Positions 36,116 to 47,845 of a DNA stretch of 64,000 bases are shown here, piece after piece. This DNA comes from Artemia franciscana (taxonomy: Eukaryota > Arthropoda > Branchiopoda > Anostraca > Artemiidae), in NCBI RefSeq assembly GCF_032884065.1, contig NC_088868.1:39300867-39364866 (forward strand), in the 5' to 3' direction. The notes beneath the pieces are model-generated. The model searched no databases. It saw only the letters and a list, made by a program, of their open reading frames with translations, and was not told the DNA's origin. How positions within the stretch are numbered: position 1 is the stretch's first letter; every line of letters begins with the position of its first letter. A program made the position numbers and the translations under genes.

Positions 36116-37180
36116 TCCTAGTAAAAAAAAAGGGCTGTCTCCATGGGAAGTTCAAAAAGTAGGTCTTAGTAGGACTTTTTATCCTGAAAAAGCAAACTTT
36201 TTGCAGCAAACTTAAAGAAAATACTAAACAGAACACTATCCTATAAATTACGTTTGTACCATGTAATGAGGGAGGCTTAATCCTGGTTAAATTAAGGGCT
36301 CCAGACCTTCACCATTCGGAACGCGAAAGGTTTGTAATCAGAGAAGATTTGCTGGGTTCTTATACAAATTTATTTCAAAAATATTTGGCTATCAAAGAAA
36401 GTCCGATTTTTAATTACGATATCTGCTAAGCTTGAAACTTTTGGTTTTCTTTTTTAAGGTTTTTGGACCGTTCTAACCCAATTGTAAAAATTATGAAAAT
36501 ATATTTTACAATCACCAGTTTTTACTCTCTACTATCTTTTCATAGTAAAGTCTGCACAACGATATGTGTTTATTAAAGCAAGTGAAATATCTAATATCGA
36601 TATATACTTAACTTCAATATTCATCCTTTTTGATAATGCTTAATTCACTGTTAACTAATGTGTTTTTTGTGTTTCTTTTCATATTAACATTGAGTTCACC
36701 TCCCAGTTTAAAAATAATATTTTTTATTCTACTTGAGAACTCACCTATGTAAAACATACATTTTAACTCAGTTCCGTTGACAAATATTCTAAGATCGTTA
36801 ACTTCAGAAACGGGTTGAAATTAGAAAACCAGCCGAAGGAACGTTTTGGAAAACAGCAATTCTTCGATTATGCCTACAACATTAAGTGAAGTCAAACTTT
36901 CAATTTGTTTATTGATAAAACAGGAAGAATCATAACACATTAGCTGTATCATATCCCAAAACTCATGTTTTCCAATTTCTGTCAATCCGACATTTAACTA
37001 GGATAAGCCTCTGGTGTGACCTTTGACTAAAGGTAAATTTTACTACCCTAATATGGGTGTATGTCCAGTAGCAGAGGAAATGTTTAGTATCCACATATGG
37101 GTATAAACTATGTATTCCCTATGGTCCTACTATTGTTGGTCCTTGTTGACATTTAAGATTCTTTTGGAAAGGATTGGCTC
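36116..37180. other. DM4/12 intron 2, middle
   Basis: No gene or clear repeat was recognised. A segment at 36,330-36,470 is weakly similar to 35,020-35,090 ('gtttgtaatcag', 'tttttaaggtttttg'). Confidence 0.4.
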
Positions 37181-37184
37181 ATAA

Positions 37185-37860
37185 GGCACGGACGTGGCTC
37201 ATTCTGTTGGAAATGAGTCATTCGTCATCATTCAATTGGAAAGAGTCAAAATTAGGGTAAAGACATATTTACCCTAAATGCATCCAGAGGAATTTAGAGA
37301 TAGCCATTTTGTTCAAATAGTCTAAATATCCTATAAGAAAGACTTCAGGTTTGAAATATCCCTTCATAACCTCGTGGCTCTGAATGATCGACAATTCGAT
37401 ATTTCTAAGGCATATAATCTTCACATGTAGTTGATGGCCATATAAACTTTGGATTGTGGTCTTATGATTGGAAATTGCAACTTATGGTGCTCTATTTAAG
37501 AGATAGTTAGTAAATTGTGGGCAACCAGCCTCCCCCTCCCAGGACCACAAGTTTTTTAAACAGACATCCATTCAAAAGTTTTAAATGCCCACTTAGTTCA
37601 GCACTGTTAAACGATCCTGCCATTATGCCTTTCGCCGCTTCTCCTTAGAACATAGATCAAGCCAAAGTCCCTTAGAACAAGAGCTGTAAGTTAGGTCACT
37701 CCTTTTATGTTTACATGCAGCACATGTTATGGAGAAAGGTATTTATGTTTGACCGTCACTTTCCAAAAAGGCGAAGGGCATTCAGGTGAGCCCTTCAGAA
37801 AAGGTTGAGCTAAATCAGAAAAATTTTGTGGATACTGACTTTCAAAGGGTGAAACTCAGG
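37185..37860 (+). repeat. Family B-like module(s)
   Basis: Landmarks of the 12-15 kb modules recur here in degraded form ('ttcaaaatagtctaaat', 'aaccagcctccccctcc', 'catttaaaag'-type blocks). This is a diverged relic. Confidence 0.4.
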
Positions 37861-37965
37861 AATGACTTAGTATATTAATTTGGAACTTTCAAGAAGTTAA
37901 ATGGGAGATGATCAATTAACCAAAAAGGTGATATTTCTATGTTACCACTACTACTCCTACAACTG

Positions 37966-39470
37966 CATAAAGAGCGAGGCGTTGAGAGGGGAACAGTCCC
38001 TTTCATATAAGGAGTAATTTCTTTTCGTTTGAAGTTTTAATGTCGCTCCTTACTTTCCGTTAAAGAAACTAGTTATCTTTATTTAATTTCTGAAAGTTTT
38101 TGAAATAATGCATGTTTTGATTTTGGCTCTCCGCACATGAATAATTAAAACAAAATTTGCATATTAATTTATTTGTATGGCTAAATGGCTCTCTCACAGT
38201 TTTAATCGGGCGATTTTGAGAAAAAAGAAGCGGGGGTGACTAGGCCTAGTTACCCTCCAATTTTTTGGTTATTTAAAAAGGCAACTCGAACTTTTAATTT
38301 TTTACGAACATTTTTATTAGTAAAAATATACGTAGCTTACGAATTAACTTATGTAACGAACTTCTAAATTCGTATGGTTTTATTACGTATATGAGGGGAG
38401 TCACGCCCTCGTCAATATCTTGCTCTTTACACTAAAGCTTAAATTTTGTCCCAATTCCTTAAGAATGATCCATGAATCACAAAGGCCGTAGAATAGATAT
38501 TAATAAAATTACTTTAGCGTTAAGAGCAAGGTAATAGAGGGAGGTGAAACCCTCGAATGTGTAATGATTTCTGTTGGTTTTAAGTTTTAATGCTGCTCCT
38601 TATTTCCAGTTGAAAAAACAATTTCATATTTATTTTAAAAATTTTCCTAAAAATGTTAAAGAATTGTTCCCCCTTCATGGAAATTGTCTTTTTCCATGAC
38701 AGAATTCCTCCATAAAAAGCTCCCCCATTTAATCTCCTCCCCTCAAACCCTCCCCCTCCCAACCAAAAAATTCCCCTCAAAGCATCTGTACACTTCCCAA
38801 TAACCATTACTATGTGTAAACACTGGTCAAAGTTTGTAACTTGTAGCCCCTCCCACGGGTACTGTGGGGGAGTAAGTCTCCCCAAATACATAGCTATTCG
38901 GTTTTTCGACTATGTTGAATGAAATGGCTATATTAGAGTTCTGAGCCGGTGATTTTTGGATAAAAATGAGCGTGGGAGGAGGTCTAGGTGCCCTCCGATT
39001 TTTTTCACTTAAAAAGGGCACTAAAACTTTTGATTTCCGTTAGAATGAACCCTTACACGACATTCTAGGACCACTGGGTCGATACGATAACCTAAGTGAA
39101 AAAAAACAAATAAACACGCATCCATCATCTGTCTTGAAGCAAAAAATGCAAAATTCCATATTTTGTAGATAGGAGCTTGAAACTTCAACTGTATGGTTCT
39201 CTAATACATTGAATATGATGGTGAGAATTTTGTTAAGATTCTATGACTTTAAAGGGGTGTTTTCCCCTATTTTTGAAAATAAGGCAAATTTTTTCAAGCT
39301 TGTAACTTTTGATGGGTAAATCTAAGCTAAATGAAACTTATATATTCAAAATTGCCATTAAAATTTAATCTTTTTGATGTAATTATTGTTATAAAAATTC
39401 TGTTTTTAGAATGTCGGTCACTATTGAGCTGGGTCGCTCCTTACTACAGTTTGTTACCACGAACTGTCTG
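37966..39470 (+). mobile_element. Family A element lacking the left arm
   Basis: It begins inside the palindrome ('aaagagcgaggcgttgag', right arm) and runs through the whole body to a terminal hairpin at about 39,444-39,466 followed by CTGA and a host T. It is directly abutted by the TG/TC-rich minisatellite. Confidence 0.85.
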
Positions 39471-39471
39471 A

Positions 39472-40205
39472 TGTCTGTATTTGTGTTTTGGTTTGTCTGT
39501 TTCTGCTTGTTTGTGTGTGTGTTTTGTCTCTCTTTCTTTGTTTGTGTGTCTGACTTTCTATTTTTGTATGTGTGTTTCTTTCTCTGTGTCTGTCTTTGTA
39601 TGTTTGTGTGTCTGACACTGTTTGTCTGTGTTTATGTATTTTTTCTCTCTCTCTCTTTGTGCTTATTTGTCTGACTCTGTGTGTATGTTTGTGTTTTGTT
39701 TATGCGTCTGTCTTTATTTCGTGTGTCTGACTCAGTATGTCTGTGCGTGCGTGTGTATTTTGTCTATCTCTCTTTCTGTGCCTGTGTTTCTGGCTCTGTG
39801 TGCTCATGTACTCTTTTGTCGCTCTCTCTACTCCAGAACGTCTGACTCTGCGTGTTTACATGTGTTTTTTTTATCTGTGTCTGGTTGAGTGTGTTCGTGT
39901 GCCTGGCCCTGTTTGTTTGTGTGAGTAATTTGTATCTCACTCTGTTCTCGTGTGTCTGGTTCTGTGTGTTTGTGTGTTTTTGTCTCTGTGTCTATCTTTG
40001 TTTGTTTGTGGTTTTGACTCTGTGTTTGTGTGTGTACGTATTTTTGTCTGTCTGTCTATGTGCCTATGTATCTGACTTTTTGTGTGTTCTTTTGTCTGAC
40101 CATGTTTGTTTTTGCATCTGTGTCTGTGTGTCTTACTTTGTATGTTTGTTTGTGTTTTGTATCTGTTTGTGTCTCGGTGTGTTTGTGCGTTGACATATTG
40201 TGTTT
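39472..40205 (+). repeat. TG/TC-rich decayed minisatellite, ~58-bp period
   Basis: About 730 bp that are nearly free of A on this strand. The phrase 'tctgactctgtgtgt' and variants recur at about 39,547, 39,611, 39,670, 39,728, 39,789, 39,842, 39,901, 39,956, 40,014 and 40,070 (53-64 bp apart). Long Cys/Val/Phe/Leu-rich frames run through it in several registers at once; they come from composition, not from a gene. Confidence 0.9.
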
Positions 40206-40913
40206 ACTTTAAAAAAGTTGAGGAACTCCACGTACATGTGCTATTTTCTCTAAATGTTTGGTTCGTTTTCAGTCTATTCAATATAGGTTCGATTTATAAT
40301 TCAGTGTCTAGTTTTGGTCATAAAAAGATAGATACACACACACCCAAATGATTTAAAAATCTTTAAGAGAGGTAACACTTATTTCATCGATTTTCTAATT
40401 GAAAATACCAAAAGGATTCTTTTTTATATTTAGGGCTACCATTAACTGATATAAAGACTTTCAAAGGATTGTTGCAAGAGTGGTCCTGGACAAGTAAGCT
40501 ACTGTAGAAGCAGTTTCGGTCGGTAGAATCGTTAAGTTAGCGACTGAAAATAGTGGAACGCCTTAAATGTGATATCGTTATAGCGAGAGCTTGCGATACC
40601 CAACAGCTAAGAGTATTAATTTGATCCTGTCAGGAATTGTTCAGTCGATGCTGCACTAAACCAAAAGATACTATACGCATCCATATGTCAAGATGCTGAA
40701 TTTGTAATATTTCAGGAACAGCCAAGTGTGTTGAATGCCTAGTTATTTTTACTTGGTATAGGAAATTTGACTCCTGCATTTGAGTCCCCCCCTCTAGGAT
40801 TCTGGCAAGACTATGGTCCTATTTATATTTATAGTTTCTTTGAAAAAAATTGCTTTACTTTTTAGTCATTGAAAATGATTTTTTTTTTAATATCTTTTTT
40901 ATTGCTATTTCAG

Positions 40914-41199
40914 GCCAAAACGAGGGAGGAAAGAATTCTTACGTAAATATGTAGAGGCGGAAGATTTTGGACGAGAAGAAAATGCATCCATAGAAACATG
41001 TGGATTCCACTATCCTAAATGTCCCGTTTCTTTATTTAATATATTCAGAAGTTGGAGTGGAACTGATAACGAGTGCGAGCCGATTTACAGCGTAGATGGA
41101 GTTGAGCTTCAAGTTCCTTGTGATGACAATGAAGACTCTTATGTTGATGATGGATGTTCGTCAGTGAATCTCACCGTTTCCCAAAAATGGCATGAATAG
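40914..41199 (+). CDS. DM4/12-family gene, last exon
   Basis: A strong acceptor ('tttattgctatttcag') opens 286 bp ending in TAG. The peptide starts PKRGRKEFLRKYVEAEDFGR, contains the family's second cysteine pair in ETCGFHYPKCPVSLFNIF, and ends with an acidic tail (CDDNEDSYVDD) and SQKWHE. It joins exon 2 in phase (AC|G). An ATTAAA about 100 bp beyond the stop may serve in polyadenylation. The domain's cysteines are all present, so the three-exon gene looks functional. A second copy of this exon, 61,402-61,687 on the - strand, has the same length. Confidence 0.9.
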
Positions 41200-42335
41200 G
41201 GTGTAGTTTGTTTGTTCAAAATTTTCGCGTCAGCTCATAAACAACGTGTGTATTTACTTTTGAATTCGTCAGTGAAACATTTTATAGTTTTATAATATAT
41301 TAAAGCTCAGCCGATTCAAACCTACTTTAAGAATCAAAGCATTAAATTAGTTATTTGGACTATCTCAGAATCCATAATGTCTAGTTTCTTATTATTTTTT
41401 TTTTTTATATAAACCTGGGTAATAGAAGAATACGACGGTGGGACTAACGACAGAACAATTTAATTTAAAGTCTCAGCTTCCAACAATGAAGATGAGTGTC
41501 CAGCCAAAATGCCAAGCATACACATTTATTTGCAAAGCACAAAAAGAAACAGATACCAAGAGATGGCACTTTAAAAAAGTTGAAAAGCTTCATAAGAAAT
41601 TCTATACAATGCATATTTAAAAAGAAAAAGAGATAAGATATCGTTAATTATTTTATTTTAAAAGAGAAGTTATTTTGTTCAAGAACAACAGGTAAGAAAA
41701 GACTATTGCATGATTGTTTTTTTAATTGTATATTTGTTATCTTTTTTATCAGACAAAAAGATAAACATTCAACTTCATAAATTAAATGACACTTACAGTG
41801 TCAAGTTTATTTTACAGTTTTTTAATGGCACGCCGTGCTAATTCAGTTAAAATGAACCCAGTATAAAATAATTCTTCCACTTGAAATCACTTTTGCTGCA
41901 ATCTGGAGTGGGTGGACTGCAGTACGAATGTATTTGGGGAGCTTTCAGTTGGCAGCAGGAAGCCAGGGTACGGTAATTTTGCTGCAGGTACCTTGAGTTA
42001 GTTATAGGCTGGCTTAAGGTACCACAACTGTGGTAGGTGGTGCTTTTATCATTTCATTGTCTCTGTTGATGGAACTTATTGTTGGTCAAGATTTCATTGC
42101 AATGATTAGAAATTATAGAGACCATTTGTGAAATCCTTTTTGGAATGACTGATCAGATGCAAGTTGTAAGCAGACCCAAGATAAGGAACATCCTCAGGAC
42201 CAGAATGGTGTGCTCCCGATATCTTAGCCAGCACACTAGAAATACGAATCTTAAGAAGCGTAGGGGAAAGATCACCGCCTTACCTCTTGGGTACATATGA
42301 AGTAGATAAACACATTTAAAAAAGAATTTGAAGTT
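41200..42335. other. 3' flank of the DM4/12 gene, no further gene seen
   Basis: The stretch contains the presumed 3' UTR and AT-rich DNA. A moderately GC-rich stretch at 41,890-42,060 has no open frame with support. Confidence 0.45.
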
Positions 42336-42610
42336 GATATCAATCAATAAACCAATTTATTCAATCAATCAATTTATTAATACTAAAGAAAACTATTACA
42401 AAAGTAAATCAGTTAATAGGCCCAAGAAGCTATGCTTGTAATGGACCACAGAGAACAAAAATAAAACACTTATAAAATATATACAAAAAAAAAATTAAAA
42501 AAAGAGAAGTGACATACAAATTGGGATAGAATTAAAAGAGAGACAAAAATTATTTAACTGGAAAGACCCGACGAAATAATGCCTTTGCAGAAAGAAAAAG
42601 AGGGACAATC
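42336..42610 (-). repeat. 3' end of a truncated LINE
   Basis: On the - strand a UTR-like segment leads to 'attaataaattgattgatt' and further ATTGA-type units (42,335-42,385). This resembles the tail of the LINE that ends at 43,113. No coding part remains. Confidence 0.4.
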
Positions 42611-43063
42611 AAAGAATATAAATGATTTATTTTATATTGATTTATATTCTGAGAATATAAATCAAGCATATAAAATCAAGCAATGAATTTGAAAAATTGA
42701 TAAAAGCACTTCATGTTCTGTTGACAAGCTATCAGTGTCATTTTTATATTTGAAAAAAAAATTGAGATGGAATTTTCATCTCGAAACTTAATTCTTGTCA
42801 TTGTTTTAGATTTGGTTCAATTTCCGTTGCATTCCACCACTCCACTCGTAAGTTATACTGAATTAAATGAAAAATTCAACTTTTTTGCATTTAAAGCCCT
42901 ATTTCTCTCACCCTAATTAAGCTAGGGTCTTCATCTCCAAACATCATGTGTTTTCCCCTTTGCTCTAATTAAGCTAGTGTCTCCGTCCCAGAACTTAATG
43001 CGTATCATGCTATTAGGCATATTTTCATTGAAATTTTTATTGAAATTCATCTCAAAGTTATAC

Positions 43064-43112
43064 AGCTACAGAAGAAAGAATAATGACACTTTTTTTCCCC
43101 AAAACAGTGAAC
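43064..43112 (+). repeat. Small Penelope-like fragment beside the LINE tail
   Basis: The phrase 'acagaagaaagaataatgac' and 'caaaacagtgaacc' match the Penelope-like unit at 53,690-53,737. The LINE tail begins exactly where the match ends, so the LINE may have inserted into a Penelope-like copy. Confidence 0.45.
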
Positions 43113-43314
43113 CAATTCAATTCAATTCAATTCAATTTATTCAAAAAGAAAAGAAAACACATAACAACAATAATAATAAAGATCCTACAAGCGAACTTGT
43201 TAAGGACCAAAACAACAAAAAATTGTAAATGAAAAAGAGAGAGAAGAAAAAAAAAGAAAAGAGAAAACAAGGGTAATTAAAGCAAATTGAACAAACATTT
43301 AGAGAAATATAATA

Positions 43315-43775
43315 TCAAGATTTTAGTACATTGTTATATAGCGTCCGAAAACTTGTGGATAGCTCGACACTGGAGGGTATTAAATTCCATTGAATTATAG
43401 ATTTATAAATTGGGAATCGCTGGGCGGAACTAGAGATACACCTGGGGACAATGAAGGAACGGTTGGATGAACGGAGACAGTGGCCTTCAGAATTATTACT
43501 ATTAAAATAAGATAATAAGTGGGGAGGAAGATTCTTATGGTAAGCGAAGTATGCAAGGGATAGATTTAACTTTTTGATGATTTGTTCAAAAGGGACAATA
43601 CCAAAATCTGAGTACAAGTCCTTGGTGGGATATAGTCGTGGCAACCGAAAAACTGCTTTGACGGCACGGTTTTGAGCAGATTTTAATTTATTGGTAACTG
43701 AAGGATAAGTATTGCCCCATACAGATCCGCAGTATGAGATACATGGGTAAATAAAAGAATAATAAAGGGTGACAA
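43315..43775 (-). pseudogene. ORF2 C-terminal part, out of frame
   Basis: The last ~150 residues of ORF2, including LKSAQNRAVKAVFRLPRLYP and ending before TGA/TAA near 43,315, lie one frame away from the RT part. The switch falls at about 43,750-43,765 in a run of T and A, so a single small indel explains it. Similar C-terminal 'thumb plus tail' segments follow the RT in many LINEs. It makes no product without the upstream part. Confidence 0.7.
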
Positions 43776-46409
43776 GGAATCGGGAGGAAGAAAATAATTC
43801 ACACGATTAATTATACTTACCTGTCGCAAAATTATGGCTCTGATATAGGACACATGTGTTACAAATGATAGGCAGGAGTCTTTGTGGACACCAAGAAACT
43901 TGGCAACTTCGACCTGCGGGAGGAGATTTGTAGAATATTTTAGGCCAAGTGCTGGCTGAACTTCGTTTTTTTTGTAATGGGTTTGAAATAATACCACCTG
44001 ACTTTCCTTGCTGTTAATGGTCATGCAGTTAACGAGACACCACTCCTGTACTCTATTCAGAAGGGTTTGAGTAGAGGTGACGACGGAGGGTAAATTAGGA
44101 CCGGTGATGAAAAAGTTGCTATCGTCAGCAAAAAGTACTGGGTGCACTGATGGGCCCAGGTCCGTAATCAAATCATTAATATAAAGGAGAAAAAGTATTG
44201 GACCAAGAACAGAGCCCTGTGGGACGCCCCTCCGGACAGGTAGGGGATGTGAAGTCACCCCACCCAGTCTCACACTCTGCACTCTACCAGAGAGATAAGA
44301 GCCGAACCATGAGAAAGGAACTCCGCGAATCCCTAGGTTATTGAGTTTACTTAATAAAACACTGTGATCAACCATGTCAAAGGCCTTTGAAAAATCCAGA
44401 AATAAGCCCAATACAGTATTTTTAAGGTCAAGTTGGGAACGTATAAACTGTGTGGCGTCTATTAGTGCATGAGCAGTTGAAAATTTGGCACGGAAGCCAT
44501 ATTGATGAGGAGAAATCAACGAATCTGATGAATGATTCCCAAATACAAAGGGAGAAAGACGTCGGAATATAATTCTCTCGAGCACCTTAGATATAACTGG
44601 GAGAAGTGAGATTGGACGATAATTGCTTATCTCAGACGGATCGCCTTTTTTATGAATCGGGATAACAATTGCTGATTTAAATATTTCTGGGAAGACTCAA
44701 TTGGTCATAGACAGGTTTGCTATGTGCACAATGGGTTCACAAATATAGGAAGATACGGTCCTAAGAAGCTTATTACTTATGCCAAAGAAGTCAGGTGTAC
44801 TACTATTAGAGAGAGATTCGATAACTTGACGCACCTCTTTGCGATCACTTGGAGAGAAAAACATGGATCTGGGATTCTTGCTAGGGTGTACTGACTGTGA
44901 GAAGGAACAGGAGTTAGCATTTGGAATATTAGTGAAATAATTATTAAAAGCATCCGCTACTAAAATTGGGTCAATTAATCTGCCACTGATGTCCCTAAGG
45001 TTCATAGGAACAGATCTTGAATTCCTTTTTTTTGAAAGGATTTCATTTATTGTAGACCAAATTTTTTGCAAGTTCCCTTTGCAGTGAGATATTTTTGAAT
45101 AATAATAATTTTTCTTTGCTTCCCGGATGATTTTGGTATATATGTTTTTGTATTTTTCATAATTAGTCAGGTCAATAACGCTACTGGTTTTGCAAGCTAA
45201 CTTATACAGGTAATTTTTTCGGTATGAAGAGATTATCAGGCTATTTGACATCCAGGGGCGTATATGGGTAGTTTTTCGGTTTGATTTACGAACTGGAAAG
45301 GTTGAACTAATAAGATCATTCAATCTCTGTGTAAAACTACTTGTGGCTGAATTAACATCCTGACAATCCAAAGTCTTGGACCAATCGAAGGATTTCAAAC
45401 AATCCGTGAACCGGTTCATATTCACAGTATTATATATTCTATTAGACGCACGGGTATTAGTTCTACGGGGTTGAGTAGCTGATAGGGAGGGTAAGGAAAG
45501 ATAGATTGGAAAGTGATCTGACAGGTCAGAAAATATTATTTTGGAGGACAGGTGGTTTCCCAGGGAAGTGCATACAAAAATGTTATTAATTAAAGTAGCG
45601 GTAGACCTCATGGGATCAACTCTAGTAGGAAAAAGAATTGTGGGAAGAAGACCACTTGAGGTAAATGTTTCAAAGAAGGTATCACTATCATTGTTATTGC
45701 TAACATTTAATAAGTTACAATTGAAGTCCCCAAAAACTATTGCCTTCTTTTGTGGTAAATTAATAAAACTAGAAAAATTATCAAACTGATTACAAAAGAA
45801 AGGTGTCGGAAATGAGGGTGGTTTATAAAATAACGAAAAAATAAAAGAATTCTCGTCTACACTTATGTCGACGATTATTGAAAAAATGCATCTATTATTT
45901 ATAGGTTGCGAGAACAAGAATTCGCAATCTAATTGTCTGGTGAATTTTAGACTTGATCGGATGTAAAGAGAAATGCCACCAGAGGACTTGGTTAATTTTC
46001 TTTCAATATGAATAGCTTGAAAGCCAGTGAGGGAAAATTCATTAGTATCATCAATTTCTGAAAGCCACGTCTCCGTTATTCCAATTATGTCGAAAGGGCA
46101 GTAACCATTTGTTAAAATTAAATCTTTAAAATTAGCCCACTTATACCGTATGCTTCTGATATTAAAGCAAATTACATTAAGTTTGGTCTCTTCCATTAGC
46201 TTAGGTTTCACATTTTTCACAAAATCAAAAGTGTCGAGATATTTACAGTTAATTTGGTTTAAAGGGCTATCGGAGCTAGCTAAGGTGTTGGTGGACAGAT
46301 TATTTTGGTCATTGTAATAATTAAAAACAACATTATTGCACAGTGACAAATTATTAAGAAACGTAAAATCTTGTAAAGTACTTGTACTTGTGTTTGTTTG
46401 ACTGTTCAT
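43683..46409 (-). pseudogene. LINE ORF2: AP-like endonuclease plus reverse transcriptase, one nonsense codon
   Basis: From ATG at 46,409, residues about 77-330 form an APE-like endonuclease (LNVICFNIRS, DIIGITETWLSE, IVFGDFNCNLL, SDLSDHFPIYLSL). A reverse transcriptase follows, with NYRPISLLPVISKVLERI, LGLFLDFSKAFDMVDH, GVPQGSVLGPILFLLYINDL and the catalytic LFADDSNFF. A TGA at 44,697-44,699 interrupts the frame between EN and RT; the reading frame on both sides is the same, so this is one point mutation. Near 43,755 the frame is lost again. With only two lesions in about 1,000 codons the copy is young. The enzyme would nick target DNA and copy its RNA in place. Confidence 0.88.
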
Positions 46410-46618
46410 TTCTTAAGCAGTAGTTTCGGTGCTTCTGGACATTTATACGAATAACAGGGGTGGTCGGAGGAGCCACAGAGAGCACATTTCATGACAAGTT
46501 GACACGGGTTTTCTTTGGAGTTCTGGTGGTCACCAGCGCATTTAGAGCATCTCGGGGAAGCTTTACAGTTATTTGCAGTATGGCCGTAGCACTGGCATTT
46601 GTAGCACTGGGTAGGCAA
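46406..46618 (-). CDS. LINE ORF1 C-terminus with CCHC zinc knuckles
   Basis: Seventy codons containing tandem Cys-His knuckles (CYKCQCYGHTANNC, CSKCAGDHQNSKENPC, CALCGSSDHPCYSYKC). These are typical of the nucleic-acid-binding ORF1 (gag-like) proteins of Jockey, I and related LINEs. It ends in TGA overlapping the ORF2 ATG (ATGA), which suggests coupled translation of ORF2. The frame is separated from the upstream ORF1 part (46,712-46,972), so this ORF1 is broken. Confidence 0.8.
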   Translation of the reverse strand: MPTQCYKCQCYGHTANNCKASPRCSKCAGDHQNSKENPCQLVMKCALCGSSDHPCYSYKCPEAPKLLLKK

Positions 46619-46711
46619 AAACTTGTACTCAGTTATAAGTAGACGCTCGTAACCAATAACAAGGGAATTCTCAGTGGCATAGTTTAGGTGGTCAAGTGAC
46701 TCAAACTTTAA

Positions 46712-46972
46712 TCAAAAAGACCTCGTACTTCCTAACTGAACAACTTCTATACAGTTATTAGCGAGATCGCATAGGTCACTTTTAGATGTTCCGTCAGGCA
46801 CTCGGCGTACTATACCAAAAAAGGCAGGACTCTTCACTTTAGCATTAATGGATTGGTCTGCTTTGCTTAATGTATCTGCCAAAGTATTGGCGGCACCCTT
46901 GTCCGACAGAACTACTTGCCATGCATCCCTCCTAGGCCTTAAAACAACTATGCTTGAACTGACACCCCACAA
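46712..46972 (-). pseudogene. LINE ORF1 upstream part
   Basis: The frame contains VVLRPRRDAWQVVLSDKG and KSPAFFGIVRRVPDGTSKSD, consistent with the domain that precedes the zinc knuckles in LINE gag-like proteins. It closes at 46,712 and the knuckle part opens in another frame, so at least one indel separates them. The true start was not identified. Confidence 0.6.
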
Positions 46973-47089
46973 GCTTTATCCAGGAAATCTTTTCGAGCGT
47001 CAGGATTATTCAAGTTTTTTGGTGGATTTTTCACAATCAAGGAGGCACACTCGTGCCTCTATAAAGAGGTGACCCACGACAATGTTAAG

Positions 47090-47655
47090 CGATCTTCGGT
47101 TCCAGTGGTCGCAGAGGGATGGGGAGGGATGCATTTCGTAGCCCGAGCTCCAACTAAGAGACCTGCAAAATTTCATTCCCCTCCAACTTTTCCTTCATGG
47201 GGAAAATCTGGCCGAAAGTTTCGACCCGTCAACCCCAGCCCCCCTTTAACGTTGTCCGATCAGGCTGAAATTGACAAGTTAAGGTCCCCTAGGGCCCAGG
47301 AGCTTATCCGCGAAATTTCAGCTCCTTCCCTGTTTTCCAGAAACCACGCATAGCCACTTAAAATTCATTTTCTTTTTTTTTCTAGACGCCTACAGGTCAT
47401 ATCCGACATCGGATCTGGGTGTACGAAGACTCATTCGATGCGGAATTCTCCGAGTAATTTTCCTGGAAAGTTTCGTAGGAAAATCTTAACCCCCCGAAAG
47501 TTTCGACCCCCCAACCCCACCCCTCCCTTTTAACGTTGTCCGATCGGGCTGAAATTCAGCCCGAGTTAAGGTCCTCTACGGCCCAGGAGCTTATCCGCGA
47601 AATTTCAGCTCGATCCGATAACTCCTTCCCTGTTTTCCAGAAACCACGCATTAGG
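47090..47655. repeat. GC-rich direct repeats, possible LINE 5' UTR
   Basis: Two units of about 140-150 bp (about 47,212-47,350 and 47,498-47,653) share 'gaaagtttcgacc', 'aacgttgtccgatc', 'gcccaggagcttatccgcg' and 'ctgttttccagaaaccacgc'. They are much richer in G and C than their surroundings. Lying just upstream of LINE ORF1 in its sense, they could be repeated promoter monomers of that element; this is inference from position only. Confidence 0.6.
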
Positions 47656-47742
47656 TACTTAATTAACGCATTTCTCTCCATAAGAGCCCATGTTAATTTG
47701 AAATTTTTAAAACTTATTGAGAAGTTATATTTACACACATAC

Positions 47743-47815
47743 AAGTGATTAGCTCAGTCGGTAGAGCGTGGGACTTTTAATCCTTGGATCAAGGGTTCAA
47801 GTCCCTTATGGGCGG
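47743..47815 (+). tRNA. tRNA-Lys (anticodon TTT)-like, acceptor stem broken
   Basis: It has a canonical D arm and A box (TAGCTCAGTCGGTAGAGC), an anticodon loop CTTTTAA with TTT at 47,776-47,778, a T arm and B box (AAGGGTTCAAGTCCCTT), the 3' acceptor half ATGGGCG and a run of T as pol III terminator. The 5' acceptor half (AAGTGAT) pairs with the 3' half at only two or three positions, where CGCCCAT would be expected. It is therefore either a pseudogene or the head of a tRNA-derived SINE. The 5' break lies about 90 bp from the repeats upstream of the LINE. Confidence 0.7.
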
Positions 47816-47845
47816 TTTTTTTTCACAACATCAAAAAAATTTTGA

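Larger units (their letters stand above)
43113..46972 (-). mobile_element. LINE retrotransposon (CR1/L2-like), nearly full length
   Basis: On the - strand, in order: a gag-like region ending in zinc knuckles (46,972-46,406), an EN-RT ORF2 (46,409 to 43,315, interrupted), and a 3' UTR ending in an (ATTGA)n-type microsatellite at 43,113-43,140. ORF1 stop and ORF2 start overlap as ATGA. The RT motifs and the repeat tail point to the CR1/L2 side of the LINE tree; this clade call is tentative. Upstream GC-rich repeats at 47,090-47,655 may be its 5' UTR. Confidence 0.85.

Noticed and set aside
39411-40351. Several long overlapping Cys/Val/Phe/Leu-rich frames
   Set aside because: All three + frames are open at once because the TG/TC minisatellite lacks A and so lacks stop codons.
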